The notes beneath the pieces are model-generated. The model was not told the DNA's origin and did no database searches. It saw nothing but the letters and a program-made list of their open reading frames with translations. A stretch of 64,000 bases of DNA from positions 434,001 through 498,000 of the forward strand of contig JAOVFP010000018.1 of NCBI GenBank assembly GCA_025738555.1, given 5' to 3'. Shown piece by piece: positions 13,535 through 24,799 of this stretch. A program made the position numbers and the translations under genes. The first letter of the stretch is position 1. Each line of letters opens with the position of its first letter. Origin of the DNA: Cyathus striatus. Its lineage: Eukaryota > Basidiomycota > Agaricomycetes > Agaricales > Nidulariaceae.

Positions 13535-15120
13535 CTCGTCACTTGCGAGACGGCACATGGGGAGAAGACAAGGGGGAGGAGACGAGGGGAAGACGACGAG
13601 GGGGAGACGATGCCTGCACTCGTCACTTGCGAGACGGCGCAGGGGGAGGAGATGAGGGGGAGACAACACCTACACCCGTCACTTGCGAGACGGCGCGGGG
13701 GGAGGAGACGAGGGGGAGATGAGGGGGAGACAATGCCTACACTCGTCACTTACGAGACGGCGCAGGGGGAGGAGACGAGGGGGAGATGCTATGCTCGTCA
13801 CTTGCAAGACGGCGCATGGGGAGGAGACGAGGGGGAGGAGACAATGCCTACGCTCGTCACTTGCGAGATGGCACAGGGGGAGGAGACGAGGGGGAGACAT
13901 GCCTACACTCGTCACTTGCGAGATGGCGCAGGGGGAGGAGGCAAGGAGGAGACGAGGGGGAGATGACTGACACCTACACCTACGCTCATCACTTGCGAGA
14001 CGGCGCAGGGGGAGGAGGTGAGGAGACGAGGGGGGGAGACAACTGACACCTACGCCTATGCTCGTCACTTGCTAGACGGCGCAGGGGGAGGAGGTGAGGA
14101 GATGAGGGGGGGAGACAACTGACACCTACGCCTATGCTCGTCACTTGCGAGACAGCGCAAGGGGAGGAGGTGAGGAGGAGACGAGGGGGGGCAACACCTA
14201 CGCTCATCACTTGCGAGACGGCACAGGGGGAGGAGGCGAGGAGGAGACGAGGGGGGGCAATGCCTATGCTCATCACTTGCGAGACGGTGCAGGGGGAGGA
14301 GGTGAGGAGGAAATGAGGGGGGGAGACAACTGACACCTGCACTTGCCACTTGCGAGACGGCACAGGGGAGGAGGCGAGGGGGTGGAGATCCTCGTCACTT
14401 GTGAGACGAGGTGGTGGGAGAAGGTGGGGGGCATGCGCTCGTCATTTGCGAGACGAAGCGCAGGGGATGGTCGCTCATCCTCGTCATTTGCGAGATGAGG
14501 TGGTGGGAGGAGGAAGGAGACGTGTGCTCATCGTTTGCGAGATGAGGTGGTGGGAGGAGGAAGGAGACGTGTGCTCATCGTTTGCGAGATGAGGCACAGG
14601 GGAGGAAGAAGGGGGACGGCCGCTTGTCCTCGTCACTTGCGAGACGAGGCAGTGGGAGGAGGAAAGGGACGTGCACTTGTCATTTGTGAGACGAGGCGCA
14701 GGGGAGGAGGCAAGGGGCATGTGCTCGTCATTTGCGAGACGAAGCGCAGGGGACGGCTGCTCATCCTCGTCATTTGCGAGACAAGGTGGTGGGAGGAGGA
14801 AGGGGACGTGTGCTCGTTGTTTGCGAGATGAGGCACAGGGGAGGAAGAGGGGGGACGGCTGCTTGTCCTCGTCACTTGCAAGACGAGGCAGTGGGAGGAG
14901 GAAAGGGACGTGCGCTCGTCATTTGCGAGACGAGGCGCAGGGGAGGAGGTGAGGGGGTGAAGATAGCGTATGTGCTCGTCGCTTGTGAGATGGCGCAGGT
15001 GAAGGAGGCGAGGGAGGAGATGAGGGGTGAAGGCGGCATGTGCTCGTCACTTGCAAGACAGTGCATGGGAAAGAGCCGAGGGGGTGGATACGACATATGC
15101 ACTCGTCACTTGCGAGATGG
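13535..15120. repeat. Hairpin minisatellite upstream of KDZ copy 1
   Basis: About 28 copies of the quasi-palindrome CTCGTCACTTGCGAGACGAG (stem CTCGTC/GACGAG, 8-nt loop) are spaced 45-80 bp apart by purine-rich GGGGGAGGAGACGAGG spacers. Two subfamilies occur: GAGACGGCGCAGGGGG to about 14,350, then GAGACGAGGCGCAGGGG. The array lies just upstream of the transposase start. The same motif returns at 20,981-21,200 and 49,800-50,215. Long ORFs across it in several frames are artefacts of its periodicity. Confidence 0.9.
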
Positions 15121-15199
15121 CGCAGGCGAAGGAAGCGAAGATGAGACGAAAAAAACATACCTGTAACCTGTATGCATTCTCACACACACGACCTTCACA

Positions 15200-15490
15200 C
15201 CGAGCTGCACCTATTATCGATCTTGTAATCGATTCGTCGCCTGCCAAAACGGATACTTCGAGGCGACAACGTGGGACCATAGTGTGGGCTTGAGGTGATG
15301 ACGTGAGACCGTGAGTGGGCTTGATGCGATGACGTTGGACCATGAGTGTGCTTGAGGCGACGACGAAGTGGGAATGTTGAGGCTGGCACTAGGCGACAAA
15401 GAGGAAATGGTGAGGTGGGCTTGAGGCGACGACGTGGGAGCTTGAGTCGTTGACGTGGGAGGGTGAGGCGCTGATGTGAGAGAAAAAAAA
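15200..15490. repeat. Short GC-rich repeat GACGTGGGA / CTTGAGGCGACGACG
   Basis: Degenerate repeats of about 45 bp combine GACGTGGGACC or GACGTGAGACC with GTGGGCTTGAGGCGA. CpG is kept here, unlike the surrounding transposon DNA. No gene is supported. Confidence 0.6.
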
Positions 15491-15570
15491 ATGCGCTGGG
15501 AAAAAACGTACTGTATGAGGAAAGTGCGATATCGCTGGTAGTTATGTAGCATGGTGAAAATAGATATAGT

Positions 15571-16035
15571 AAGGCCACTTGGTATAGTGGTATATTGTAC
15601 ACTTTATTATCTCACGTGATCTCTCTGTAGTGCGAGGGTTCAATTCGTGCTTGTTGCAAAATTTTTATTCTATATTAATAATACATACAACTAGTAATAG
15701 TAAGTAACTGAGCCAGTACATTAGTAAAGTAAATGTAGTCTGGTTCCGCCATAGGTCCAGCTGGAGTCCAGGTGAATTCCGAAAGGATTTGGTCTGCCGG
15801 AATTCCTGCTGAACTGGCTGGACTCCCGCTAACGAACGGATTCCAGCCGGACTCCTGGTGGACTTGAACTGGACTGGACTTGAAAAATTTGGCAGGACTT
15901 GCAGCTAAAATGAGTCCAGCTGGAGTCCGCCTGGATTCCAAGGACTATCCGGAAAATCCTTGGAGTCCATCCGGATAGTCCGTGGAATCCACGGGGTCCA
16001 CCCGGAGTCCGGCCGGAATGGGGGGGGGGTGTAAA
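15571..16035 (+). repeat. tRNA-like (SINE-type) head plus palindromic oligomer island
   Basis: A Pol III A-box-like TTGGTATAGTGG (15,579-15,590) and B-box-like GGGTTCAATTC (15,636-15,646) are spaced as in a tRNA, but the T-arm does not pair, so it is not a functional tRNA. After an AT-rich link comes an island (about 15,735-16,020) built of iterated, partly inverted copies of TCCAGCTGGAGTCC / TCCGGNNGGA. It ends in a run of ten G and GTGTAAAG. The same order of parts occurs at 21,575-21,880. Confidence 0.55.
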
Positions 16036-17283
16036 GACCTCGTGTGAAGGTTCAATTTCAGTAGTTACAGCGTAACAAAAGTGAACAGCGTGCCTTGAGC
16101 TACTATAATCCCTATTGTGGGCACCACTTGAAAACAGTGAGATGAAGATTTGTGTGTAAACGAGTTGCTGCTTACCAGTCTGAACACAATACAAGATCTT
16201 ATTTCATTGGCACCCATCAGGAGGGAGACCAAGTTTGTTAGGATATATATATGCTACCACGAGAGTCATGTGGTTATGATAGTGTGAAGGGTAGAGTGCT
16301 GCATGTAATGAACATAGGACAAAAAGTAGCAGATCTATGGTCATCGAATACCTCGTTACAAGATATAGGACTTTGATGAGATTCCAAGACCACTGGGAGC
16401 TCCATATCCAGGTGATTTCAGTCGATAGCATAAGAGCAGAATCATATGCCTGTGTGGTACGTGGTAAACATGCCAAAATTACTAAACATATTTACTCACC
16501 CAGATAACAAGGCTTGCTGCTGTAATATCATATTACAATAATTTAGTGATGTAGTAGTATGTATATTGTATCCATCTTACCGTGCAGGTTCTGCATTTAG
16601 GTATAGGACAACATTAATGCATTATGAGCTACAGTTTCGTGATTCAGATGTGATTGGAAAGATAAACCATACATTTATCACTCTTTGATTTTCCACCAAG
16701 GTGTAAAAGGGAGAAGCCACATCAGACATGGAAATTGAGCTTGAAGTGTTGAGACTTGAGACTGAGACCTGAGGAGCAACAGATGGAAACCAGTGAGGAG
16801 CTAGCCTATAAGTATTTCTGTCATCTTCCATATCAACTATAGTTCATCATGATGAGCAGCCTGTGGAGTTACCATAATACTACCAATCATCATTGCATAT
16901 CACCTCCACAATTGCTTTTGGTTATTTTACTACACTTATTTGTACTGTATCCCCTGCGTGGTCTGAGGTCAAACGTAACGATGTCGTCGACAATGTGTCG
17001 TTATTACAACAACCCAAAGATATGTTGGGATGGGGGATTACCCAAATAATGCTGGTAAAGAACTTAGTGCTCAGACAGTGGCACATCACTAAACCAGTGA
17101 TGCATCATAAGGTTCTCACGATTCATATCTATGATAAGTTACATTTGATTTGATGGGAGTTCAAAATGTTCAAACCTGGCTGCCCCGTGGGTCTTTCATA
17201 CATTACACTCACTTAATCTCCCGAAATACTCAGATAAAGCCTGAGCAGTGTGCTGAACATTGAATATTTGATTACATCATAAA
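16036..17283. other. Stretch without a recognisable gene
   Basis: Only short, low-quality ORFs. I see no family motif, no long repeat and no inverted repeat pair. Composition is AT-rich and CpG-poor. Confidence 0.55.
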
Positions 17284-18033
17284 GGGCCTATTCGGGTGCA
17301 AGGGGGAGGGGAAGGAAAATCAAGGGGGAACTTGCCAAATTTGATGAAAGTTACCCCCTAGTTACTGTACTCCCTTTTGCCGAGCGTAACCATGCTCCTT
17401 CACCTAAAGTATGCATTCGGGTGGTTGTGGGGGAGGGGAAGAGTATGACACACATGTCGTCTGCTCATCATTTCACATGCCTGCACTATTCCTTGATGGA
17501 TTTTGATGGTGGTTGTGCACCTGCTTCTTCAACATCATTCTCAACAGCGAGCACATAAACAATTCATATCCACCTCATTTTTAGCACTTCTTCATAAATC
17601 TTTCTTATTTACTCAAATATAATTTATTGTACATGAAATGGTACACTATATAGATTCAATCCCAATAATTTAAGCAGTTAAAACATGCTGATAAGAGTAA
17701 AAGAGATCAGCTTATATTTGAAGGTGGTTTCTGGTATTCAAATTAAAATATATCATATAGTCTCTATAGGAATATGCACTTTAAGATTTTAAAAGCTGGT
17801 GCAAAATGAGGAACAAATGAAATAGAATTCTAGTAAATAGCTGCTCACTGTTGAGCACAATGACAATGATATAGCCACCATCAAGCCAACATTAAGTGAT
17901 CAGCGCCAACATACTGTGATGCAATGTGACATAAAAATCTAAACCCATGGGAAGTAGTCTTCACCTCCCCGGGGGGGAACATTCCCTGGCCTTCCCCTTC
18001 CCAGATTTCTTCCCCTTGCACCCGAATAGGCCC
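17284..18033. mobile_element. Non-autonomous 750-bp TIR element (MITE-like)
   Basis: The ends are exact inverted repeats beginning GGGCCTATTCGGGTGCAAGG (17,284 onward; complement ending at 18,033). G-rich continuation on the left is mirrored by C-rich sequence on the right (CCTTCCCCTTCCCAGA). The flanks are AAA on both sides, which could be a 3-bp target duplication. A GGGCC...TTTGG-type start recalls PIF/Harbinger MITEs, but the superfamily is uncertain. There is no coding content. A related partial motif GCATTCGGGTGGTTGTGG lies inside at 17,410. Confidence 0.8.
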
Positions 18034-19461
18034 AAAATTCCTACAAACTATGTCAGAAAATCGAAATAGCCTGATCAGCTGCTTACAGTTCTGACAGCCA
18101 TATCAGTGCTCATCAAGTTTCACTTCCAGCCATATCAACTCCTTTATCAGCTCATAAATGAACTTACACTTTAAGTCAGAAGCTTATATTACCCCATAAT
18201 GCTAGCCCTCTAAGCTTGTAAGCAGGATACATTGCAATGTAAAGTAAGTATTATAATGCTTTTTGGACAGTTATATCAGTCATTTACCAGATCATACATT
18301 TATGATCAATACCATATACATAGCTGATAGATGTATCCGAATAAAAATATCAGTAGTATATATGTGTTTATAAGCTTGTCCCTTTATGTATGTATGCAGC
18401 ATAAGTATTCCCCCATGTGATTCATTGTAGCTGCTGTAAAGTCCAGATGTGTTTGTGGCTACTAGCCAGTGTTTAATCGAGGTGATATTCCCACTGTTTA
18501 TTGTCATTCTGCCTTTGATGTCATCCTCCAGCATCCTCCCCTCTTGTTCTTGTCTTCTCCACTTATTTTCCCATTGCTTCTCATGTTTTCTGTTCCTTGA
18601 TGTCACACCCCCTTTCTCTGTCTTCCATACATTTCCTGGTTTTCTTCACACCCCTCTTGCCTGTCCTGGTCATCATATCAACCAGGTCTGGCACATAGCT
18701 GTTGGTCATACATTCCTTCTGTTCCAGGCATAGCTTCACAAACTGCAATATTATTTCTGACTATTCCTGTATTACTCATGTAAATCAATACCCAGATACT
18801 GTCCAGATTTCTTTTGCAACCATTTGCACACAATCTTTATCACTAACCATGTTATCAACTTCAACCTTGTACATTCCACATATGTTGACCATAGGATCTG
18901 ATGTGAAACAAGAACATATAGTGCTAATCAGTATGTTGCTGTTATGATAAAGTTCTGGTTGGGATGTTTATTGTACAAGTCCAATAATCTTGTGACTAAC
19001 AAGTTCAAAGAACAAGTTAATTAGATTATCAAGTTCAAGTAAGTCTCTATTCATGAGCTCTTAAGTTGTTCAGACTTAAGTACAAGTGAAGTGAATGAAT
19101 CAAAGTAAAGCTAGTTCGATTTAAGTGTGATATAAGTCCATGCACTTAATATAACTCATCAGGGGTGCAATAAAAATTAAAAACAAGATAATAGATGTGA
19201 ATATGTCCATGCTCTTAACATAACAAGTCAGTGGAGCAGATAAAGCTTGTGTTTAAAAATGGGAAGTGAGGGAAGTGAGTTATATCAAAGGTGGAAATGA
19301 AGTAATAGAAATAAAGAACTACATAGAGATGGGAGAACATAATTGAAGGAGCTGAAATACAAAAATCAACAAATACAAAGTACTTAGACATCAATCCCAG
19401 TGAAAAATCCATCTAACGAGAGTGAATGTAGTCAGATGTAATTGAGTGTGGTTGTATCACT
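18034..19461. other. Stretch without a recognisable gene
   Basis: AT-rich, CpG-poor sequence. Short ORFs show no motifs. At 18,970-19,150 AAGTTCAAGTAAG-like words recur, but without a clean period. Confidence 0.5.
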
Positions 19462-19966
19462 TAGCTAGTCCTCTCACATTAGATGGGGCAATATTTGCCA
19501 GAATACAACAATTGTAGTTGGACCATAGTGAGGCCCAGTGAGGGATATCTGAAAACTTATGTTATTGTCAGCCCATTTTAGTTTTCCTCAGAAATACCAT
19601 CTAGTGTCTTATAGTGATATCTGAAACTATCGTACTTGAAATTAAATACATCAAGGGTCTATCTGAACACAGCTGCCATGAGTGCGGCATATTGTAATCT
19701 TGTCTAAATTTGTCTTGTTAGAAATACAAGTGATCCGATAGTTTACACTAACCCAATACCAGCCTAGATTTCTATTAATTAATTTAATTTGGGCTATGAT
19801 ACATTCAGATGCCACTATATTTTGTCAGATATGATTTCTTGGGAAAGCTAAGAAGAGCTTAAAAAGATATTAGCTTCATATGTCCCTTGCTGGGCCTCAC
19901 TATAGTCTGACTACAATCATTATATTCTGGCAAATATTGCCCCATCTGATGTGAGCAGACTAGCTG
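19462..19966. mobile_element. Fold-back element with ~85-bp inverted ends
   Basis: The left end TAGCTAGTCCTCTCACATTA and the inverted right end TCAGCTAGTCTGCTCACATC match over about 85 bp, including GGGGCAATATTTGCCAGAAT and TAGTGAGGCCCAG. The outer ~85 bp on each side can pair; the ~330-bp centre has no ORF. Target duplication is unclear. Likely a non-autonomous DNA transposon. Confidence 0.75.
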
Positions 19967-20006
19967 AGCATATGATCACGTCCATTCTCCCTCAATGGCT
20001 TTTTCA

Positions 20007-20635
20007 CTAGGCATCAATATCCAATCCATAATCTGCTATTCCTTCATCTTCTTCTCTGTCATATTCATCTGCTGCTTCCTCTCTGTCATATATATCTTCT
20101 GCTTCCTCTTCTGCTTCCTCTTCCTCTTCCACATCAGAATTATCAGATTCTTCTTCTATAATATCTTCATCATCTTGAGCACCACTGTTTCTTTCAAGCT
20201 GCTTCTTAATAACCTTTTGTGTATGAATAAATAGAAGCACATCTATGGTCCAGTTGAATTTAATAACAGTCATTCTGTTAAGCATGTTCTGAAACCCTCC
20301 AAGCCATGCATTTAATTGCTCACAAGCCTGTATGGAAGTATTAAATAAAGTTATACATATACTAATATGAAATTCTTCTTACCTGAGTATTGAAGGCTCT
20401 TTTATAATGTAGTCTTCCATGAATATCATTTTCCACTACAACCAAGTTGGGTGCAGATCCATTTGAAGGTGCTGGGTTGCACCATTTATGACATGTATAA
20501 TCAGTTGTTCTATGGTTAATGTAATGATATGAATCAACAATAAATCTAGTTGTTAGACTCCAAATTCTTCATGCACCATTTAGCACAGCATTTTTCAGCA
20601 CTACACATGCTTTGTCAATACAGACATAGCTTGGA
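20007..20635 (-). pseudogene. KDZ copy 5, 3' fragment of a KDZ transposase
   Basis: Encodes the C-terminal third of the KDZ transposase: the YHYINHR-type and CNPAPSNGSAPNLV segments, then after an intron ACEQLNAWLGGFQNMLNRMT and the end FIHTQKVIKKQL, followed by a very acidic tail (DEDIIEEESDNSDVEEEEEA). A TGA is present near 20,570 where an arginine is usual. It stops at AGACATAGCTTGGA (20,622-20,635), where a SINE begins. The same words reopen the gene at 34,747, so the two fragments are parts of one broken copy. Confidence 0.85.
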
Positions 20636-20980
20636 GGGGGCACAATAGCTTAGTAGTCTCCATCACACATGCCTACCATTGCACCCCAGTGGGCAGGGGA
20701 TGGAAAATCCCTGCTTGAGCAATGAGCTCCTTGGTTCAATCCATGCCCTAGTATTATTTTCTGGCCCTACAATTTCACCTTTCAACCACACTGATTACAT
20801 CATCCTGCATCAGCCTGCATCACATTGTTACCCAGCACCAAAAACCTATCACAGCACCAAACATTTACCAATAAACCAACAACAGCATCTGGAAGTGCTG
20901 AAGGTCCAGGCCATCTTATCCTGTAGTTCCATGCCAGAGCCAGGCTTGCAGCTGGATTGGGAACCCGATGACTTGCCACC
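20636..20980 (+). mobile_element. SINE head (tRNA-derived), split from its tail
   Basis: Starts at GGGGGCACAATAGCTTAG immediately after the target words GACATAGCTTGGA. It holds an A-box-like TAGCTTAGTAGTC (20,646-20,658) and a B-box GGTTCAATCC (20,733-20,742), with a spacing that suggests a tRNA with a long variable arm. The body is unrelated to known tRNA. It stops being recognisable at about 20,980, where a hairpin minisatellite starts. The presumed poly(A) tail and second target copy lie at 34,378-34,759. Confidence 0.7.
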
Positions 20981-21470
20981 CAGAGTGTCATTTGCAAGAT
21001 GAGGACACGAGAGGGGGGAGGGGAAACAGCACCCTCATCACTTGTGAGATGAGGATGTGAGAGGTGGCAGGGGAAACAGCACCCTCATCACTTGTGAGAT
21101 GAGGACGCGAGAGGGGGGAGGGGAAATGGCACCCTTGTCACTTGCAAGACAAGGTGCAGGGTTCTTCCTCATCATTTGCAAGACAAGGACAGGTGAGGGG
21201 GGGGAACAGCACACTCCTTGCCAGCAGCGTTGTTGCCATCTTCACATGTGGAGGAGAGCAGTCAGAGGGTGTCGAAGGAGGAATGAAGAATGAGGAGGTG
21301 GGAGTGAGATGAGGGGATGGGAGTGAAGGCGGCAGTGGGAGTGACAGTGGTGGAAGTGAAGATGGTGGTGGGAGTGAAGGTGATGGTGGGAGCGAAGGTG
21401 ATGGTGAGAGTGAAGGTGATGGTGAGAGTGAAGGTGGTGGGAGTGAGATGAGAGGGTGCTGACCAAGCAC
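20981..21470. repeat. Hairpin minisatellite and purine-rich repeat
   Basis: Five copies of the hairpin motif in decayed forms: TCATTTGCAAGATGAGG, CTCATCACTTGTGAGATGAG (twice), CTTGTCACTTGCAAGACAAG and a mixed copy, spaced 35-53 bp with GAGAGGGGGGAGGGG spacers (20,981-21,200). Then follows GGTGGGAGTGAAGGTGATGG repeated about eight times (21,296-21,455). This is the same motif as upstream of KDZ copies 1 and 3. Confidence 0.85.
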
Positions 21471-21574
21471 TGACAGCGCTGAGCAGTGAGCACTAATGAT
21501 GCGTCACCCAGGTATGTGTCAGTTAACAACAGCCAGACAAGCATCATGTTATGGGCAGTTATGTGACGATAAGA

Positions 21575-21880
21575 AACATATGCTGGCTCAGATGGTTTAG
21601 CACATGACATATTTGATTACAAATCATTGAGCACAGTGAGGGTTCAAACCATACACAGCACATTTCATTTTCATGTAAATAATTAATAAAAATAATTGAT
21701 AAGTTCTGTAAGGATCTGTGTGGATTCAAATAAAGTCTTGATTACGGAATTCTGCATATTCTGTACAGAATTTCGCATTCATTATAGTGATAGCCCAGCC
21801 ATTTTCAAAAAGTACAGATTCTGCATAATCTGCACGGATCCACACAGAACACCTGGCTAAGTGTAAAGAGCTCAGAGGAC
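21575..21880 (+). repeat. tRNA-like head plus palindromic oligomer island, second copy
   Basis: A-box-like TGGCTCAGATGGTTTAGC (21,584-21,601) and B-box-like GGGTTCAAACC (21,640-21,650), no proper T-arm. An AT-rich link leads to an island (21,705-21,860) of inverted words such as GGATCTGTGTGGATT, ACGGAATTCTGCATA and ACGGATCCACACAG. It ends in AAGTGTAAAG. The part order equals that at 15,571-16,035 although the oligomer differs. Confidence 0.5.
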
Positions 21881-22641
21881 TGGATTTTGATCAAAACCAT
21901 GTGGCATGACAGCTGCTGATGGCAATACAGTTTATTACAAACACTTCAAAATTAAAGATTGCCAAAGTCCAGATTATTAATATAAACAAAACCTCCTTGT
22001 CTCGCAACACTGAGCACTTCAGATATCTAGTGATATCAGAGAACATAAATGCACTTTACTCATAAAAATATTTATACAGGTTTATTACATTGAATCATGG
22101 CTACTTATGCTATAAAACAGTTAAATTAAGTACCTTTATTGAGTAATACATGCCATGTATTTTTTGGAAATCTCATGTTTGGGGTAACTCTCCAACTTAA
22201 TTTATGTGTTATATATCTATTTCAATATATATCTGTAAAAATACTGTTGGAACTCATTACTGGGATACTAGGCCTCAAAATACAAAAAGAATTGTAGTGA
22301 TAGCCATAGATTTGATGTGAGGAGAAGTCAATCAGTTGGGTTTGTCACATAGGGTGGTGTGTCATGTTGGGTGGTTGATGACTGTAAGAGTTTAACAAAG
22401 TTGAACTAAGAGATGGTGGTTGAGTGGTTGAGAGTTAAGTGGGGGGGACACAATGAACTCAACAGCTTGTGTCCCATGGCCTGTGTCCCATGTGTACACA
22501 CACATGACATGCTTCCTAACCTTGTCTAAAATTAACTTAACATGTGGTGTAATCCTATTGGTGGACTAATATTATCTATACTAAACTTAACTACAACATG
22601 CACAATCTTCTCTGAAAACCAATTCTATTGGTAGATAGGTG
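21881..22641. other. Stretch without a recognisable gene
   Basis: AT-rich with GT-rich words around 22,340-22,500 (GGGTGGTTGATG, GTGTCCCATG). No ORF of note and no clear TIR. Confidence 0.5.
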
Positions 22642-22879
22642 ATTTTGATCAAATAACAGCAGTACTATTTGATTGGGATCATAAACAATCATTGAAGTTC
22701 TAAATCAATATTACTATTGTATGAATGTATTAAGTAATCATAAACAATCATTGATGTATTCTAATCCAATATTAATATTGAATGGTGGTTAGGCAATTAT
22801 ACACAATCATTGATTTTTTCTAATTGAATATTATTATTGTATAAATGGTGAGGTGATCATAAACAATCATTGATCCTTA
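22642..22879. mobile_element. Second Y-type terminus and array, inverted, cut by the CACTA end
   Basis: Starts with ATTTTGATCAAATAACAGCAG and a hairpin ATCAAATA/TATTTGAT (22,648-22,673) around loop GCAG. Then come four units of the Y repeat in inverted orientation relative to 1-1,430 (words AATCATAAACAATCATTGAT). The last unit breaks after ATCCTTA, where the CACTA inverted repeat begins. So a Y-type element stood here before the CACTA end joined it. Confidence 0.75.
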
Positions 22880-23392
22880 CACCTCAGACAGGACTGAATC
22901 GGGGCGGGGTAAATATGGTACAAACAGATTTGTTTAACAATTAGAATGTGTACCAAAATCGGCTCCTTGAACAGATTCATGTTCATATTTAGAAAACAAT
23001 GATGGATTGGTTCTAAACCCATATCGCATTTCCATATTGAGAAAATAACAATAGAACAAAGGTAGAATCTGTGTGAAAAATTGGTTGCTAACACAGATTC
23101 TCACACAAATCCTGAATTGGAACGCACATTTGTTCACTGATCCTATCTAAACACGGATTCTGGCTATGTTCAGCGTCCCTATCTTATCGCACATTCAAAA
23201 TTTGTCCTGGTAACAGAGTCTGGATTGGTTTGTTTATCAGATCCACTCACCAATTCTAAATGTAATAAACAATATGTTCTCCTACCCTATGTACATGCAG
23301 ATTGTAAATATGGTAACGTATCATATTGATTGTCCCGCTCACGGGGCCACTCACAAGCCACTCACACCCACTCATGGCCCACTCAACTCCCC
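22880..23392 (+). repeat. Left terminal inverted repeat of a CACTA-type element
   Basis: Begins CACCTCAGACAGGACTGAAT and matches the complement of 62,650-63,164 at about 95 percent by eye over ~510 bp, ending in GTCCCGCTCACnGGGCCACTCAC. Inside, ACAGATTCT-type words recur in both orientations about six times, the kind of subterminal motif CACTA transposases bind. The flank is TTA here against TCA at the right end, so a 3-bp target duplication is imperfect. The mirrored 67-codon ORFs within both repeats are a by-product of their identity. Confidence 0.9.
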
Positions 23393-23688
23393 GCTCCGTC
23401 CCCACTCAGTTCCTGCCTAGGGATGGAGCCGAGATGTTAGCCCCACACCTTGGGTTGATAAGGCTTTTTCAACCTTTATTATAGAACCGGGAGGTTCGAT
23501 ATAAGACAGTGAATGTTTCCTATTATAAGCTCTTTGTAGTAACAGTGATTGAGAATACAATAAGAAACAATAAGAATATACTTGTGCGCTATAAAAGAGG
23601 ATGGCAAGCTTTGCTCGGCAAGTGCCCGGCATCATATCCAGCATTGAATACTTATAGTCATGGTTCATTCTGGAGTCGTTAAATCACA

Positions 23689-24719
23689 ATGTCTAACTTG
23701 TCGATCCAGGAAGCAGAACAGGTTCTTCAAAGAGCCGTTGTTCGTGAATCCGCACTCAGGTCCTTCCCATACCACATTCTTCAGCAACTTTGTAAAGACA
23801 GTCATGTGAATGTTCAAGCGACTGGTCGAAGGAAGCCGGGGGTACCAATTAAGAACGACTTCATAGTTGCACTTGTTGCATATAAGAATGGTCAAACCCA
23901 AGCATTATCAACAGCTCCTAACTCAAGGAAACGACCAGCGAAAGGCGAACATGAAGAGTCTCCTCCAAAAAGAAAAAGAAAAAGGTTAGTCATTAAGACT
24001 TCTCTTCAAATGTCAAAATTCGAAGGCTGATATTGTACTACAGAGGAAATACCTCTAATTCGAGAAAACGATTGGCCGAAGGCGAACATGAAGAGTTGCC
24101 GAAACAGAAAAAAGAGGTATGTCCTAAGACTTCCCTTCTGCCTTCTGCCTATCTCACTGAGTATCCCGAATATTCTAAAGAGTACACGAACATCCAAGCC
24201 ACACCAATTTTCAGTATCAGCATCTCCCCTATGAGCTAATAGATCGTGACACACCGGAAGCAGTAACACAGAACATTGAGTCTCCACAATTAACATACAT
24301 GGAATCCGATACAGTTATGGATGTGGTTAGAAACGTAATAAATTCTACGAAACCTCGACATACCACAGTGAAGGTGCCACGAAATAAGGATGTTGCTGTT
24401 CGAGTGTACAAATCTGCAAAGGACTGGCGACATATACACGAAATGTCTTGCGTCGTCGATGACGAAGGGACTCTTCACCTGTCAATAATTGAAGAGCAGC
24501 TCCAAACATCAATGACAGTTCTAGTATGAAAATTTTATGAACTCACCATTAATTACTGACTATTTGTAGCCCATAGACCCTAAGAGATATCATCCTTATT
24601 ATCAATATAATTCGGGAAAGCTTACTGTTGATGAATTGGATGACCTCATGGACCCAGAAGGATTCCTACGAGTAATTCTTTGCACCAATAAAAATATAGT
24701 AGATAAAGTTCGCCAATGA
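23689..24719 (+). CDS. SAP-like, transposon-associated protein of unknown function
   Basis: First gene inside the left inverted repeat. Exon 1 (23,689 to about 23,985) encodes a helical segment with SFPYHILQQLCKDSHVNVQ, resembling a SAP-type DNA-binding helix pair. A similar segment (SIPVLQSLCRHFNVSEKVR) occurs in the TNP2-like protein at 52.7 kb. It ends in a basic PPKRKRKR, a likely nuclear signal, with a duplicated SRKRxAxGEHEE motif in the next exon. Later exons encode VAVRVYKSAKDWRHIHEMSC and finish with DELDDLMDPEGFLRVIL, stopping at 24,719. Start: the first ATG of the only long frame. No catalytic motif is seen. DNA binding is inferred, the function is unknown. Confidence 0.6.
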
Positions 24720-24799
24720 AATGTAATATTATGTACAAATTTAAAATACTATGTTGAAGTCGAACAAGAAATTATAATACATGAGCAATGTGCAAGGTG

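Noticed and set aside
13394..15343. Long overlapping ORFs, Gly/Arg- or Pro/Ser-rich, over the minisatellite
   Set aside because: They exist in several frames on both strands and follow the repeat period; no splice or start context supports them.
15571..21660. Functional tRNA genes at 15,571 and 21,575
   Set aside because: A and B boxes are present but T-arm and acceptor stems do not pair; they fit tRNA-derived repeats.
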